DNA of 64,000 nucleotides from Anastatus disparis (lineage: Eukaryota; Arthropoda; Insecta; Hymenoptera; Eupelmidae): contig JAFFSR010000221.1 in the NCBI GenBank assembly GCA_017163975.1, forward strand, positions 5,084,001 through 5,148,000, read 5' to 3'. Numbering within the stretch: position 1 is the stretch's first letter; each line of letters starts with the position of its first letter. The position numbers and the translations under genes were made by a program. Under the pieces are notes generated by a model that saw only the letters and a list, made by a program, of their open reading frames with translations, searched no databases and was not told the origin of the DNA. Positions 1-10,163 of this stretch are shown one piece after another.

Positions 1-59
1 CGCAAGTGCAGGAATAACGCTTTGGTTGATATATAAAGAGCCCACAAGACAGTAGACAA

Positions 60-200
60 CGTGGTCCGATGCTACTCATTTAATCGATATATTGTCGTAT
101 TGTATGAATACTACTTACAATGGTAGCTCGAAAGCATAAGCACTATGGTTGGAATTAGTCATTTAAGTCTGTAATTAGTTCTTATTCTGTTATGCCTTTT
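60..200 (+). ncRNA. Candidate small RNA gene, copy A1
   Basis: A TATATAAAG box at 30-38 would place a start near position 60. The predicted RNA begins GTGGTCCGATG and has a 5' arm CGATGCTACTCATT that pairs with AATGGTAGCTCG about 40 nt later: 12 base pairs with two single-U bulges. A copy-specific window follows (about 131-165) and then a T-run at 197-200 that could end a Pol III transcript. That all six copies keep the stem and TATA box is seen; transcription is inferred. Confidence 0.4.
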
Positions 201-1331
201 AATAAATATATATTCTATTTTCTTAATGTTATAATGACCATTAAAAATGGCATCAAGTTAAATAAATAAATAAAAAGGTCAAAAAAAAAGTTAATAATTT
301 AGGTTTTAAGTGAGTTTAATAATAAATGTCATGGAGCCAAATTAGACATAAGATTTAGAAATAAGGATATAGTTAGTAGAGCTGCCGTACGTAGAAAACA
401 TATGATTTGATAATTTTCGGAAGTTAAACTTGTAGTTTCAACTCACTTGTAGTAGCGACTTTGACCACAATTTTGTATAAATAAAGTTATTCAGCGTGTT
501 AACTTTTAATCTCATCAAAAAATTTAATATTTTTCGATGCAACAATCTTAAATTAGAGGATTTATTATAGCTTTTTTTCTTATTTTGGTAGATTGAATTA
601 AGTAAACATGTGCATTAAGGATGCTTTGAAATACTATAATTTTTGGTATATTTTTCATAAAATTATTATTATAATCAACTATATTCAAATCGATTTAACA
701 TTCATGTTTAAAAGTTTAGCTTTACATTTCTTCCGTATTAGTTTCTAACAATATCTCATATTTTTCTTCAATAGCTATTTTTCTATATTCAACGTATAAT
801 GCTTTTTGAAACTGTTTAATTTAAAATTTAAAATCTTTTATTTCTTTTTATCGCAAAATTTCTATGTTATTACTTTAATTTTATAAAAAAAAATATGATT
901 TGGCTAAAGTTAGTGTTTGGACTGTCGTGATGAATACTTTTAATGATTTGCACATTTCGCAGACTGTAGTGATGAGATTCGTAAGTAGCAATTAAAGCTG
1001 TGAAAAAATGTATTATTCAAATATTGTATTAGTAAAACTTTGATTTTTATGAAATTTTGTTTTGATTTTAATAAATGACAAATTTTATTCTTAACTGATC
1101 ATTTTGAAAACGTTGAACAAAAATTTTCATTGATATTACAACTATACCTCGGCTATATTTAAGATAAGTACAAAAATGAAAAATTCATCACAAATCGCCT
1201 TGGATATTTGAGCTAATTATTATGTTTCGTTAAACTTTCGTTCTCTTTGTTATACTTAGCAGTATGCATTTAAATTTTGAAATTTTAAATTTTTTAGAGA
1301 ATTTTCTACAAAAATTCTCTCTGTACATATA

Positions 1332-1353
1332 TTTATGTTATAGTATGTCGTAT
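1332..1353 (+). repeat. Left terminal inverted repeat of the ISL2EU-like element
   Basis: Begins TTTATGTTATAGTATGTCG; pairs with 5662-5683 with two mismatches. It sits just after the A-unit sequence CTCTGTACATATA. Confidence 0.65.
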
Positions 1354-1672
1354 TCGGTAGAATACCCGTGGAGCTAGCTAAATGGGTATTGGGGTGTCAT
1401 ACCGCCCTGCTCGTAGCTAAAGTATATTCAATTAGCAATACATTATACAATGTCGTATACGACTTTAAAATACTTTATAGTATGGAATATTATTGCATAC
1501 GCCACACTATATTGAAGTGTATTGGCAAATATTCTACAGTCTTGTTGAAGAACGTTCGGAGCAAAACATTAAAATATGTTTTTAGAAGGGTAGTAGAGTC
1601 AGCGCGCTGCTACAAGTAAGACAAAGACAGATAAAGAAGAGCGCAGTTAAAAGTAAGCTATTGGGATTTAAA

Positions 1673-2078
1673 ATGGACAGATGGTGGGAGAAGCGAAACC
1701 AATATGGCGCCGATGTGAGTCGATTGTTGGTACAGTTTATATGGGGATTCAAACATTTTTTTGCAAAAAAGTTGTTAAAAATGATAAATTTACAGAATAT
1801 AGTGGATTATGCTGGTGAAAATATTGGCCAGAGAAATTTTGTAGAAGGTGAACGTATTGTAAAAGCTAATCACATAATTTCATGTGGTAAATTAGCGAAT
1901 GATCCCAGCTGTATAAAAGCTCTGTGTTTACAAACTTCTAATTTAAAAGAGAAACCTCACGAAATAACTGGGAATATTTCTAAAGAAGGATTCATCAATA
2001 ATTTTAAATGTTCTTGTAAGGCTGGTTTGTCTGGCAAGTGCAAACATACTATTGCAACACTTTTACAATGTTATTTGT
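1673..2078 (+). CDS. SWIM zinc-finger exon of the transposon YqaJ gene
   Basis: The frame starts at ATG 1673 and encodes about 135 residues ending in a SWIM zinc finger, visible as CSCKAGLSGKCKH (the C-x-C-xn-C-x-H pattern). SWIM domains bind nucleic acid or protein and often precede YqaJ nucleases in ISL2EU-type partner proteins. A good splice donor (TTT then GTGAGT) follows at about 2079, and an acceptor (TTTCTAG) lies near 2160, so this is probably the first coding exon joined to the YqaJ exon. No start context or promoter stands out. Confidence 0.6.
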
Positions 2079-2160
2079 GAGTATTAAATTTTATTTATAT
2101 ATATTATTTTATTCTTTTTTGCTAAGTATTTTTTATATTTATTTAAATGTAATTTCTAGC

Positions 2161-3300
2161 TCAGGAAATACTTTACCAAGTATATCCTGCACAGATGATA
2201 GTTGTTCATGGAAAAAGTACACAGTCAAAGTCTCAAATTGTATGAACTGGTACCACTTGAAAATCACTCGTGTTTTTATTTGCCAAAAAGAAGAAGATGT
2301 GATACTAGTAAACATAAGTTGGAAGTTTTAAAAGAGAATCAAGACAGTAATATTGAAATACAGAAATCATGTTTATCAATAAAAATTAATGATGTACCTG
2401 AAAAAACATATTTAGATGTAATAAAAAAAAATTTACCAAACTGTGCAATTGTAAAATCAATAGAAGGAAGACATCAAGTAATTTCAGTGCAAGCAAAAAA
2501 TAAATTTACAGACTTTGACAGAAGTATTTTTAAATTTATATTCGAGCATCAAGACAGTCCACTTTTAGAAATTGTAAGTCAATTTAAAGTTGACGTAGAA
2601 CTCCAACAATGTTGTTTGGATAATTTATCCAAATTAAATGTTGATGGTGTAAATGTCTGCGAAAGAACAAAAAACTGGATAGCAGAATGGTTCAAAGAGA
2701 GGCAATATAGAATAACAGGTTCAACCTGCTATGGACTTTTAACCTATTTAAAAAATAAGAATCCTAATTGGGTTAAAAAGTGCAATGATTTTCTATCGCC
2801 TTCTTCGTATAAATCAGCAGCAATGAAATATGGCAGCGAAATGGAAAAGGAAGCTCGAAATGAGTTTAGAGCAATGCATCCAGAATATCAAGTGGTCGAA
2901 ACTGGTCTAATAATAAGCCAAGTAAATCCTTGGCTTGGATATTCACCAGATGGTATTGTAGTAAAAAATAATATACCTTATGCGCTGCTAGAAATAAAGT
3001 GTCCTATGTCTGGTAAGAAGAAAGGAATTGAAGAGACTGTCGAAGACCAGATTTCAAAATGTCTTATTAGAAAAGATGGTAAAATAGAATTAAAATGTAA
3101 ACATAATTATTATGGACAGGTTCAATTAGGAATGTGTGTTTTGAATTTTAAAAAAAAACATTTTTTATTATTTATTCTTCAAAAGAAAAAAAAATTTTGA
3201 ATTAGAAGTAATTATAAATTTAGAATTTGTAACAGATATGTTGACAAATTAAAAAAAAATTTATTATGTACATTTATTACATTCTATTTGTTTAAAAGAA
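2161..3300 (+). pseudogene. YqaJ-like exonuclease exon of the transposon, frameshifted
   Basis: The longest frame (2202-3200) has YqaJ/lambda-exonuclease-type signatures: RITGS near 2715, KYGSEMEKEA near 2828, SPDG near 2945 and LEIKCP near 2988, the last two carrying the acidic and lysine active-site residues. The frame is broken twice. Just after the acceptor a Cys-rich SCTDDSCSWKK stretch lies in another frame and joins the YqaJ frame only across an A-run near 2212. Near 3150-3165 a poly-A/T tract shifts the frame so that the expected C-terminal reading continues out of frame to about 3300. Both breaks are in homopolymers, so decay or assembly error are both possible. Confidence 0.6.
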
Positions 3301-3592
3301 CTTAATGATAAAAGGAAAATGAAAATTGTGTTTAAAATTGTGATATAAAATTAATTAATATTTATAAAAGTGTTAAGGTGATGTTATTTATTTAATAAGT
3401 TAATACACGCTAAAAATATTATAAAAGAGAAAAATATAATTAGTTTTGTAATTAAAAATGAATAATAAAATTATTTAAAATAAAGTATCATTTAAAAAGA
3501 AGGTTTTGTTTTTATTTATTATTTGTTATTGTACCATACAAAATTTATTATTACATGCAAATAACTATAATACAATTATCATAATACAATTT
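3301..3592. other. Convergent intergenic stretch inside the transposon
   Basis: Very AT-rich sequence between the 3' ends of the two transposon genes, with AATAAA-like signals on both strands (for example AATAAA near 3465). No gene seen. Confidence 0.5.
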
Positions 3593-5328
3593 TTAATTGT
3601 TCATAAATTTATCATCCTTCATAATTGGTAAACTTAAATTCACAGTGCCACAAATGGTTATAATAATGTCTTCAAAATAACGTACAAGGTTAACTGCCAT
3701 CGTAGATCCAAGAATATTAAAATTTTTGATACGCTGGTTTGATCTTTCTATATGCACTCTTGCTTTTGCTATTTTAGCTGTCATCACTGACTCAATAAAA
3801 GTAAACTGAGATTTGTCCCTAAGATATGGTGGCTTAATGCACTTCCATTGATTTTTGTTACAAATATCTTCAATTAAAAATCCTCGATCCACCATAATAG
3901 CATCTTCTGCTTCTAAGAGTTTCATCAAATCACTTTGTTCAAAAATTCTTGAATCACTGACTCTTCCACCATATGGTTTACTCACAAATGAAATGTCTCC
4001 TGCTGGAGTAACACCAGTCATGACTTTTACTGTTGAATGACCTTTATAATGAGAGTACGTTAGTATTTGACAACAAAGTTTCTTTGGACGCTGAATAAAA
4101 ATTTCAGTACAATCTAAAATCACTCTTGTGTTTTCAAAATCTTCAAAACATTTAGGTAAATTTCTTCTTATTTCTTCCTTTGAAGGCCATCGAATAGCTA
4201 CTCTTAATACTTTACTTAAGATCTGCACTGTTTCACAAAATATATTTTTACAATGTTGTGAAGTTACAATATTGAACATTATAGCCATGAAACTGTACGA
4301 TAAGTTTTGTTTTAATTTTACATAAGTCATTATTATTCTGTCCCTGGTCTTCATAATGTAAGATTTTTTCTCAAAACGTTCACCAACAGCAAGCTTAACC
4401 AATTCGATGATAGTCTCTAAAATTTTAAATGACTCAATTCCAGTAGCAGTACTTAAATCTTTATCACTCCCAAGTTGATCAATAAAACTCATTTTTTTAT
4501 GAGGATGTATCTCTATATTTTCTGTATTTTGTGTATTTTCCTTTACTTGATCAAAAGTCAGTGGTCCTTCAATTTCACTATTCAAAAATACATTTTCGGA
4601 CACTGATTCACAGGGTTCACAGTCTTCACATGTGCTTTCAAAATTCTGTTCATACATATTTTCACTAATAGATACATTTTCAGAAGTTACATTTAAATCG
4701 GATACATTTTGGAACACTGTAGAATCTAAAAAAGATTTACACTCATTCTGCAGTTCAGTTGGCTTTTCATTTGCATTAACAGAATCACCCATCTTATAAT
4801 TTAATTGTTTTTCTTGTACCACTTTCTTATTTTTCTCTCTATTCAAAATTCTTTGCTGTCGAGCTTTATTGATTTCAAATTTATTTAAATCAAATTTTTT
4901 CCCTGGTAGGTTGCAAGATGGTACAGCACTTTTTTTTATAACTCTATTTTTTGCTAGTACATCTAAAATTAATAATAAGAAAAGAAAAGTTAACAATACT
5001 ATTTTAATCTATAAACAGAAAAATAACCTCAATTATTTTACTTACCTGGGAACAAATAATCATCATTTGTAAAGTGAAGAGAGCACACTTTGTTAGATTT
5101 TAAAGTTGTTTTTAGCTTTAAAACTAATTTCCAAGCTTCCAATCTATCAAATTGTTTCTTGTTTCCAAAGTGATCAGTTATGTAAACAAACTGTTGTTTT
5201 GGAGCAGGTAAGAGATGAAAACTCAAATTGGCATTTTCTGATTTTTTTTTTTCGCAACCTGGTACTACGCACTTTAAAGATGATGTACAAGGTGTTACAA
5301 TTTTTTCACAAAACTTTACTGGTTCCAT
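3593..5328 (-). CDS. THAP-domain DDE transposase (ISL2EU/Harbinger-related)
   Basis: Two exons: 5046-5328 and 3593-4962. The donor (CCAG then GTAAGT) and acceptor (TTTTAG) rejoin in frame, giving about 550 residues. The N-terminus is a THAP zinc finger: CVVPGC near residue 20, a Trp near 67, CSLHF near 83, and the hallmark AVPS encoded just after the intron. The C-terminal half is a DDE_Tnp_4 nuclease with aspartates in LDCTE and MVDRGF and a glutamate in VHIERSNQ, the expected metal-binding triad. The middle is acidic and Ser/Asn-rich. No stop or frameshift is visible, so the gene may still make protein, unlike its YqaJ neighbour. The THAP domain would bind the terminal repeats. Confidence 0.8.
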
Positions 5329-5661
5329 ACTTATTGAAAAATGTTAAATATCAAAGAAAATCATCGAGACCTCATTAACTACTGTGTTATAAACGATTCT
5401 CGGCGTCGCCATATTGCTTTTATGTCCCCCACCATCTCTCCATTTTAAATCCCAATAGTTCTCCGTCGGCGTCGTTCGGTCGTTTCCGTAATTCGTCGTC
5501 GGCTCTCTCTGTCGCATAGGCAGAAGTATACCGGCACCGCTCAGTTTTTTGCGCGCATTCTTCAAATAAATAGAATTTCAAATTCTTCAATTAAATAGTC
5601 TGAAAATTTATATTTTATTATAATCTTTTTTTATTTGTATTTAATCTTTTTATAGTTCCTC

Positions 5662-5683
5662 ATACGACCTACGATAACATAAA
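5662..5683 (-). repeat. Right terminal inverted repeat of the ISL2EU-like element
   Basis: In reverse reads TTTATGTTATCGTAGGTCG, matching the left end. The 155-bp foldback starts only 8 bp beyond it. Confidence 0.65.
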
Positions 5684-5690
5684 ATCATCT

Positions 5691-5845
5691 ACCCAACTAG
5701 GGCTAACGAAGGATACATATGATCTCGACTAATGTTTTATAGCTTGAACAGCAGTCAGTCTCGGGCTAAAGCCCTCGACCGACTACTGCTCAAGCCAAAA
5801 ACATTAGTCTCGCTCATATAAATCCTTCGTACGCCCAAGTTGGGT
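5691..5845. repeat. 155-bp foldback (inverted repeat, MITE-like)
   Basis: Two arms of about 76 bp face each other around the centre GGGCTAAAGCCC at about 5762-5773. The outer ends read ACCCAACT and AGTTGGGT. Arms match at roughly four of five bases by eye. It lies between the right transposon end and the resumed A unit (TTGCATATCC at about 5860) and is absent from A2 and A3, so it came in with the transposon or as a neighbouring MITE. Confidence 0.7.
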
Positions 5846-6362
5846 ATATAACTAATATATTGCATATCCTGCTTGTGGGGGATTTACAAATAGATATTAT
5901 TAGTAGTAGAATTAGATGGTCAGAAGACGTTCAGACCCCAGATCTGCTTGAATGTGTAAAGTTAATATATTAACCAATTTTCGTAGGCAACCACCAGCTC
6001 ATGCGCTAAACTTTGTAAGATAATATTTCAAACGCTATTGAATTCTAAATCTTCCTTCGTTATAAGCGAGAAAATGAGATTCACGCCTAAGCGCTACAAT
6101 AGTCTACGCTACCGCATGCATCTTTCCAAATAACTTTTAGTTTTGAAATGGTTTTAATTTTCACCAATAGATGGGGCACATTTCATGGAAATTAGAAAAT
6201 TCTTTATTGTTTTTGAATTATTTACCTTTTTTCTTAATTTTTAATGAATAAATAAAATTTTTAGAATATTTACAATATGTACCTATATTATTGATTATTT
6301 TCTACCGTTTATTTTAAATAAAAATAAAACTAAACACATATTGAAAATATGAAAACCCATAC

Positions 6363-6401
6363 CCGCAAGTGGTGAAGTACGCTTTGAATTGATATATAAA
6401 G
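6363..6401 (+). promoter_or_regulatory. PSEA-like box plus TATA box (B-type)
   Basis: The B version shares CGCAAGTG and ACGCTTTG with A but differs between them (CGCAAGTGGTGAAGTACGC). It is followed by the same TATATAAAG. It recurs at 11804-11842 and about 16942-16980. Spacing is the same as in A, which supports constraint on box and TATA together. Confidence 0.35.
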
Positions 6402-6422
6402 AGCCCACAAGACAGTAGTTCA

Positions 6423-6595
6423 ATGTGGTCCGATGCTACTCATTTGATCGATGTATTGTCTTAACGTATGGATATTACTTACAATGGTAGTTCGAAAACG
6501 CGTCCCGCAACTTAGCTAAATGACTAGTCAGTCAAGCATAATCAGATCCTTATTATTGTTATGTTATTTAATATATATAATGTATGTTCTATTTT
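6423..6595 (+). ncRNA. Candidate small RNA gene, copy B1
   Basis: Same architecture as the A copies, with TATATAAAG at 6393-6401. The stem is kept although one pair changes from G-C to G-U (AATGGTAGTTCG). The window after the stem (about 6498-6545) is unrelated to the A windows but close to that of B2. The first T-run is at 6592-6595. Confidence 0.4.
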
Positions 6596-6751
6596 CTTAC
6601 TTTTATAATGACCATTCAAAATAGTGTTAGGTTAAGTAAATAAATAAAAAGGTAAAAAAAAATTAGGTTTAAAGAAAAGGTAGTGATAAGAACAACAAAG
6701 CGGCGGTACCAATTTAGACATAAGATTTAAGATATAAGAATGAACTAAGTA

Positions 6752-6862
6752 GAACTGCCGTAAGTGGGAAACATATGATTTGATAATTATCGGAAGTTGT
6801 TAAGCTTGTAGTTTCAACTCACTTGTAGTAGCGACTATGGCCACAATTTTGTATATAAATAA
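6752..6862. repeat. Second conserved block of the array, with an inverted partial copy
   Basis: A block of about 105 bp, from near GAACTGCCGTAAGTGG to GGCCACAATTTTGT, is conserved in every unit: about 384-478, 6752-6862, 10342-10445, 12187-12290, 15860-15965 and 17305-17412. It contains a short direct repeat of CTTGTAGT. A shortened copy in reverse orientation lies in B at 7568-7649 and 13032-13105, missing about 30 bp from its middle. Each B unit can therefore fold these blocks together over about 700 bp. Function unknown. Confidence 0.6.
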
Positions 6863-7261
6863 AAAAAAATTTAATATTTTTCGATGCAACAATCTTAAAT
6901 TAAAGGATTTATTATAGCTTTTTTTCTTATTATGATGGATTCAATTAAGTAAACATGTGCATTTAGGATTCTTTGAAATAATATTAATTTTTGGTATATT
7001 TTTCATTAAATTATTCTTATTAACTATATTCAAACCTTTCTATTTAACATTTATGTTTAAAAGTTTAGCTTCACATTTCTTCCGTAGTTTCTAACAATAT
7101 CTGATATTTTTCTTATTACTTCAATTTTTATGACAAAAATACGATTTGGCTAACGTTAGTATTTCAGCCATCATGAGTTTCACGTTAGTATTTCAATTCA
7201 TAGTAATAATGATACTTTTAATGATTCGTACATTTCTCAGACTAGTGATGAGATTCGTAAG

Positions 7262-8930
7262 TATTAGGAATTGAGGCAGACAAAAATTAAATTTTTGGAT
7301 TACCTGATAAACTTTAAATTTCTCTAATGAAAAATTTTTTTTAGATTTTTAAATTTAAATAAATTAATATAAATATTTCTCCTTTTTCTTTTTTGTAAGT
7401 ATAGTTTTTGTAAAATATTAAGAATATTTTAAAAGTAAAATTATATAAACATTTTAATTGACACATTTAAATAGTATAGATAAATAAGGAAATTAAATTG
7501 ATAAATCATTTTTTAAATGATATTTTTGTTTTGTAGTTTTAATAAAAATTTAATCATAAAAAAAAGAACAAAATTGTGGTCGAAGTCGCTACTACAGTTA
7601 TAATTTATCAAATCATATTATGTTTTTCCACTTACAGCAAATTCTACTTATGTCACCCTTGTTTATAATCAAATCGGTTTTCATAATTATTAATACAATT
7701 GTACGTACTCCAAAATTATGTTTGATCAATAAAAATTGAAAAAATAAAATAAGCTGAAAAACTGAAAAACCATACATAATTTTTTAATTTTCCAGAAAAG
7801 CTATCCATTGATGAAAATTAAAACTATTTTAAAACTATTCTGGAAAGGACATGCTATAGAATTATTGCAGTAACATTTCATAATTTGTAACTCAAGTTTC
7901 TAGATCATAATTTTTTTTATTTAATAGAAAAATACACAATATTTTTACAGAAATATATATGAAATTTTAAAGCTTGACAAAAAAATTTAAAATAAATGCT
8001 TTGCTTCGCTTTTCAATTTTATCATTATTTAATTTAAAACTACAATTTTTTCACTATTATGAAGTATTAAAAACTGTTTTCAAAACTAATAAACTCTAAA
8101 TATTTAATTTACAAATTAATTTATGCGATTCGGATTTTACACACTATAGTACAAACAAGGTACGCTAAAAAAAGATTCAAGGAGTAACGCCCTTTAAGCA
8201 GTGTAGCAGCTCTCCGACCGTTGTCGCATAGACGCACTTCTAAATTCGAGGAGAGAGAACTTGAAATGAACCGAAGAGTAGTCGTTCCATTAAGTCGAGT
8301 TATCGTTACTCGACCTATCGAGTAATGTCTACTTAACCGGCTCATCACAAATAATTAAACTTACAAAGATTTAAAATACTCAGGATTTGTTTATTACAAA
8401 AAATCCAATTTTCTCTATAAGCTTTACAGAAAATTTTTACTTTGTAAAATTTTGATATTATTTTAAAATAAATTTATCGATCGTTATTGCAGTATTCGAT
8501 AATCCAGGCTCTTTCGGCGTTCTGTGAGAAACACACTTGCGCGCGAACCAGAAAGATTTTAACTATTACCTGAGTTTGAATGAAATTTTCTTTTTTACAA
8601 TACGTGTAAAAAAGCTTTTTTTTTTTGTAAAAATGCATCTTAAAAAGATATGGAAAAAATTTTAATAGCGAATTTAAGGTAGAAAATCGACTTGTGCTTT
8701 TGACTTTGAAAGAAATCTTTTTTACAAAAGTTGTTCAAATTTAATTTTTTGACAAGGATATTGGAATGTAATTTTCAAAAAATTTCCAATCTTCTCGAAA
8801 AATTGAGCTATCCCCAGAGAGTGCGTAATTTTTCAAATTAAAGTTTATATGTAGTAGTTTTATTATAATTTTGATGTAATTTTGAAAAAAAGATTTCCTT
8901 TAATAATATTTAATTTCCTCCCAAGCCGAT
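7262..8930. repeat. B-only segment (also 12737-14395)
   Basis: This stretch is missing from A units, where homology runs straight from the equivalent of 7262 to about 8930. It may be an insertion fixed in the B lineage or a deletion in A. I see no terminal inverted repeats or target duplication. It contains the inverted partial block and the GC-richer island described separately. Confidence 0.55.
8121..8348 (-). other. Conserved GC-richer island with 75-codon open frame and alternative hairpins
   Basis: Two copies, 8121-8348 and 13582-13809, keep a 75-codon minus-strand frame differing at about five residues. Flanking non-coding DNA is as conserved, so the frame gives no evidence of coding selection. 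Within it (8296-8327 and about 13757-13788) the segment ACTCGAC can pair either with an upstream GTCGAGT or with a downstream TCGAGT, giving two mutually exclusive hairpins. I recognise no protein family. It could be a structured RNA or simply array sequence. Confidence 0.3.
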
Positions 8931-9951
8931 CTGTATAAATGTTTTAAATTTGAATACTGTATAGAAGCACAACTTTGATTTTTATGAAAATTTTTTTAAT
9001 TTTAACAAATGATTAATTTTATGAAACTGGTCAATTTGAAATCGCTAGACAAAAGTTTCCTTTAATTTTTCAACTTTATTTAAGGTAATTAGAAGAGTAT
9101 CGAAATTCTGGATCATCAACTTTGTTGAAACTGCAATTATAAACATTTAACAGATTCAGAACTGAATATTGTAGCAATAAAGCACATATGATCATCTGCA
9201 CCTTATTTTTTTGGACACAATCCACCAACGAATAGTTGTTTAAAAAGTTATAATTTTTTTCTTTATAAAAACATTTTAAAAAGTTATGAAAAATTAATAT
9301 TAAAAAATTTGTAAATTTGGAGCAATTACGCGGATAATGAGAAATGTAGGTTTTATGGAAAAATAAAAAAAATTCATCACAACTTCTTTTGCATATTTGA
9401 ACTATTTATTTGTTGATATGTCTAAAGTTTTGTTAAACTATTGTTTTCTGTTATACTTAATAGAATGCATTGAGATATAAAATATATATTATAAATTGCA
9501 TATCCTTATAGGGGTTTTATAAGTAGATGTCATGGTAAATGCATAAGATGTTCAGCAGATATACAGGTCTTACGAATCCTGGAACGTATTTGTTGAAAAA
9601 AATGTGGAAAAATCTAACCGATCAAAGTTAATACGTTAACTAACTTCCGCAGGCAACCATCAGTCCATGCGCTGAACTTCACAAGATAAACCTTCTCTCG
9701 CTGTAAGTGGTGAAAAAATGAGACTTGCTCCTTGAAATAGTTTTAATTTTCACCAATAGATGTCTAGTTTACTTGACAATCGGAAAATTCTCTATTGCTA
9801 TTGAATTTTTTATCTTTTTTTCTTATTTTTTAATAATTAAATACCATTTTTTGAGTAGTTATTATTAAAACGTGTAATTATTAATTATTTTTAATTATTG
9901 ATATTAAATGGAAATAAAAGTTAGCGCATTAAAGAGTATGAAAATTCATAC

Positions 9952-9990
9952 CCGCAAGTGCAGGAATAACGCTTTGGTTTATATATAAAG
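9952..9990 (+). promoter_or_regulatory. PSEA-like box plus TATA box (A-type)
   Basis: A conserved 20-21 bp box beginning CGCAAGTGCAGG is followed after about 8 bp by TATATAAAG. The same pair occurs at 1-38 and 15478-15514. Its place upstream of a structured, T-terminated unit fits an snRNA-type Pol III promoter; the PSEA assignment rests on position, not on a matched consensus. Confidence 0.35.
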
Positions 9991-10012
9991 AGCCCACAAG
10001 ACAGTAGACTAC

Positions 10013-10163
10013 GTGGTCCGATGCTACTCATTTAATCGATATATTGTCCTAATGTATGGATACTACTTACAATGGTAGCTCGAAAACATATAAGCGCTGA
10101 ACTTGAAATACTTGGAATTAGTACCTTAAGCCTGTAATTAGTTCTTATTCTGTTATGACTTTT
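10013..10163 (+). ncRNA. Candidate small RNA gene, copy A2
   Basis: The clearest A copy: CGCAAGTGCAGGAATAACGC box, TATATAAAG at 9982-9990, conserved stem, variable window (about 10083-10131), T-run at 10160-10163. The upstream box plus TATA spacing resembles insect type 3 Pol III (U6-like) promoters, which use a PSEA followed by a TATA box. The sequence is not U6, U1, U2, U4 or U5. Confidence 0.4.

Larger units (their letters stand above)
1332..5683. mobile_element. ISL2EU-like DNA transposon (THAP/DDE transposase plus SWIM/YqaJ gene)
   Basis: The ends carry terminal inverted repeats: left 1332-1353 begins TTTATGTTATAG, and the right end (5662-5683) reads TTTATGTTATCG in reverse, with about 20 of 22 bases matching. 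Inside are two convergent genes: a plus-strand SWIM/YqaJ gene (1673 to about 3300) and a minus-strand THAP plus DDE_Tnp_4 transposase (5328-3593). ISL2EU elements are known to pair an IS-like DDE transposase with a YqaJ nuclease. Empty sites exist in A2 and A3. I could not fix the target-site duplication, probably because a foldback abuts the right end. Confidence 0.75.
1..6349 (+). repeat. Array unit A1, split by a transposon insertion
   Basis: This copy of the A unit is nearly identical by eye to A2 (9946-11797) from about 460 to 1325 and again from 5860 to 6349. Between these it holds the ISL2EU-like element and a foldback. Removing 1332 to about 5850 restores an A unit of the usual length, so A2 and A3 give the empty site. 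Confidence 0.8.
6350..9945 (+). repeat. Array unit B1
   Basis: Full-length B unit. Its order is TATA box and candidate small RNA (about 6361-6595), a conserved block (6752-6862), a B-only segment (7262-8930) with an inverted partial copy of that block and a GC-richer island, then a tail shared with A around the motif TTTTCACCAATAGATG. Confidence 0.8.

Noticed and set aside
1368..1619. Open frame of 83 codons at the left end of the transposon
   Set aside because: It lies over the terminal repeat region and has no domain; probably chance.
8121..8348. A 75-residue protein gene in the array
   Set aside because: The frame is as conserved as its non-coding flanks, has no known domain and no clear promoter or start context. 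Listed only as an island.
10019..10090. Hammerhead ribozyme in the candidate small RNA (CGATG, stem, CGAAA)
   Set aside because: The core CTGATGA is not present (CCGATGC instead) and the strands around CGAAA do not form the third helix, so the catalytic core is missing in all copies.
10013..10163. Telomerase RNA or a spliceosomal snRNA
   Set aside because: No template-like repeat of the insect telomere motif and no Sm site or conserved U-snRNA sequences were found. Tandem copies with variable tails do not fit.
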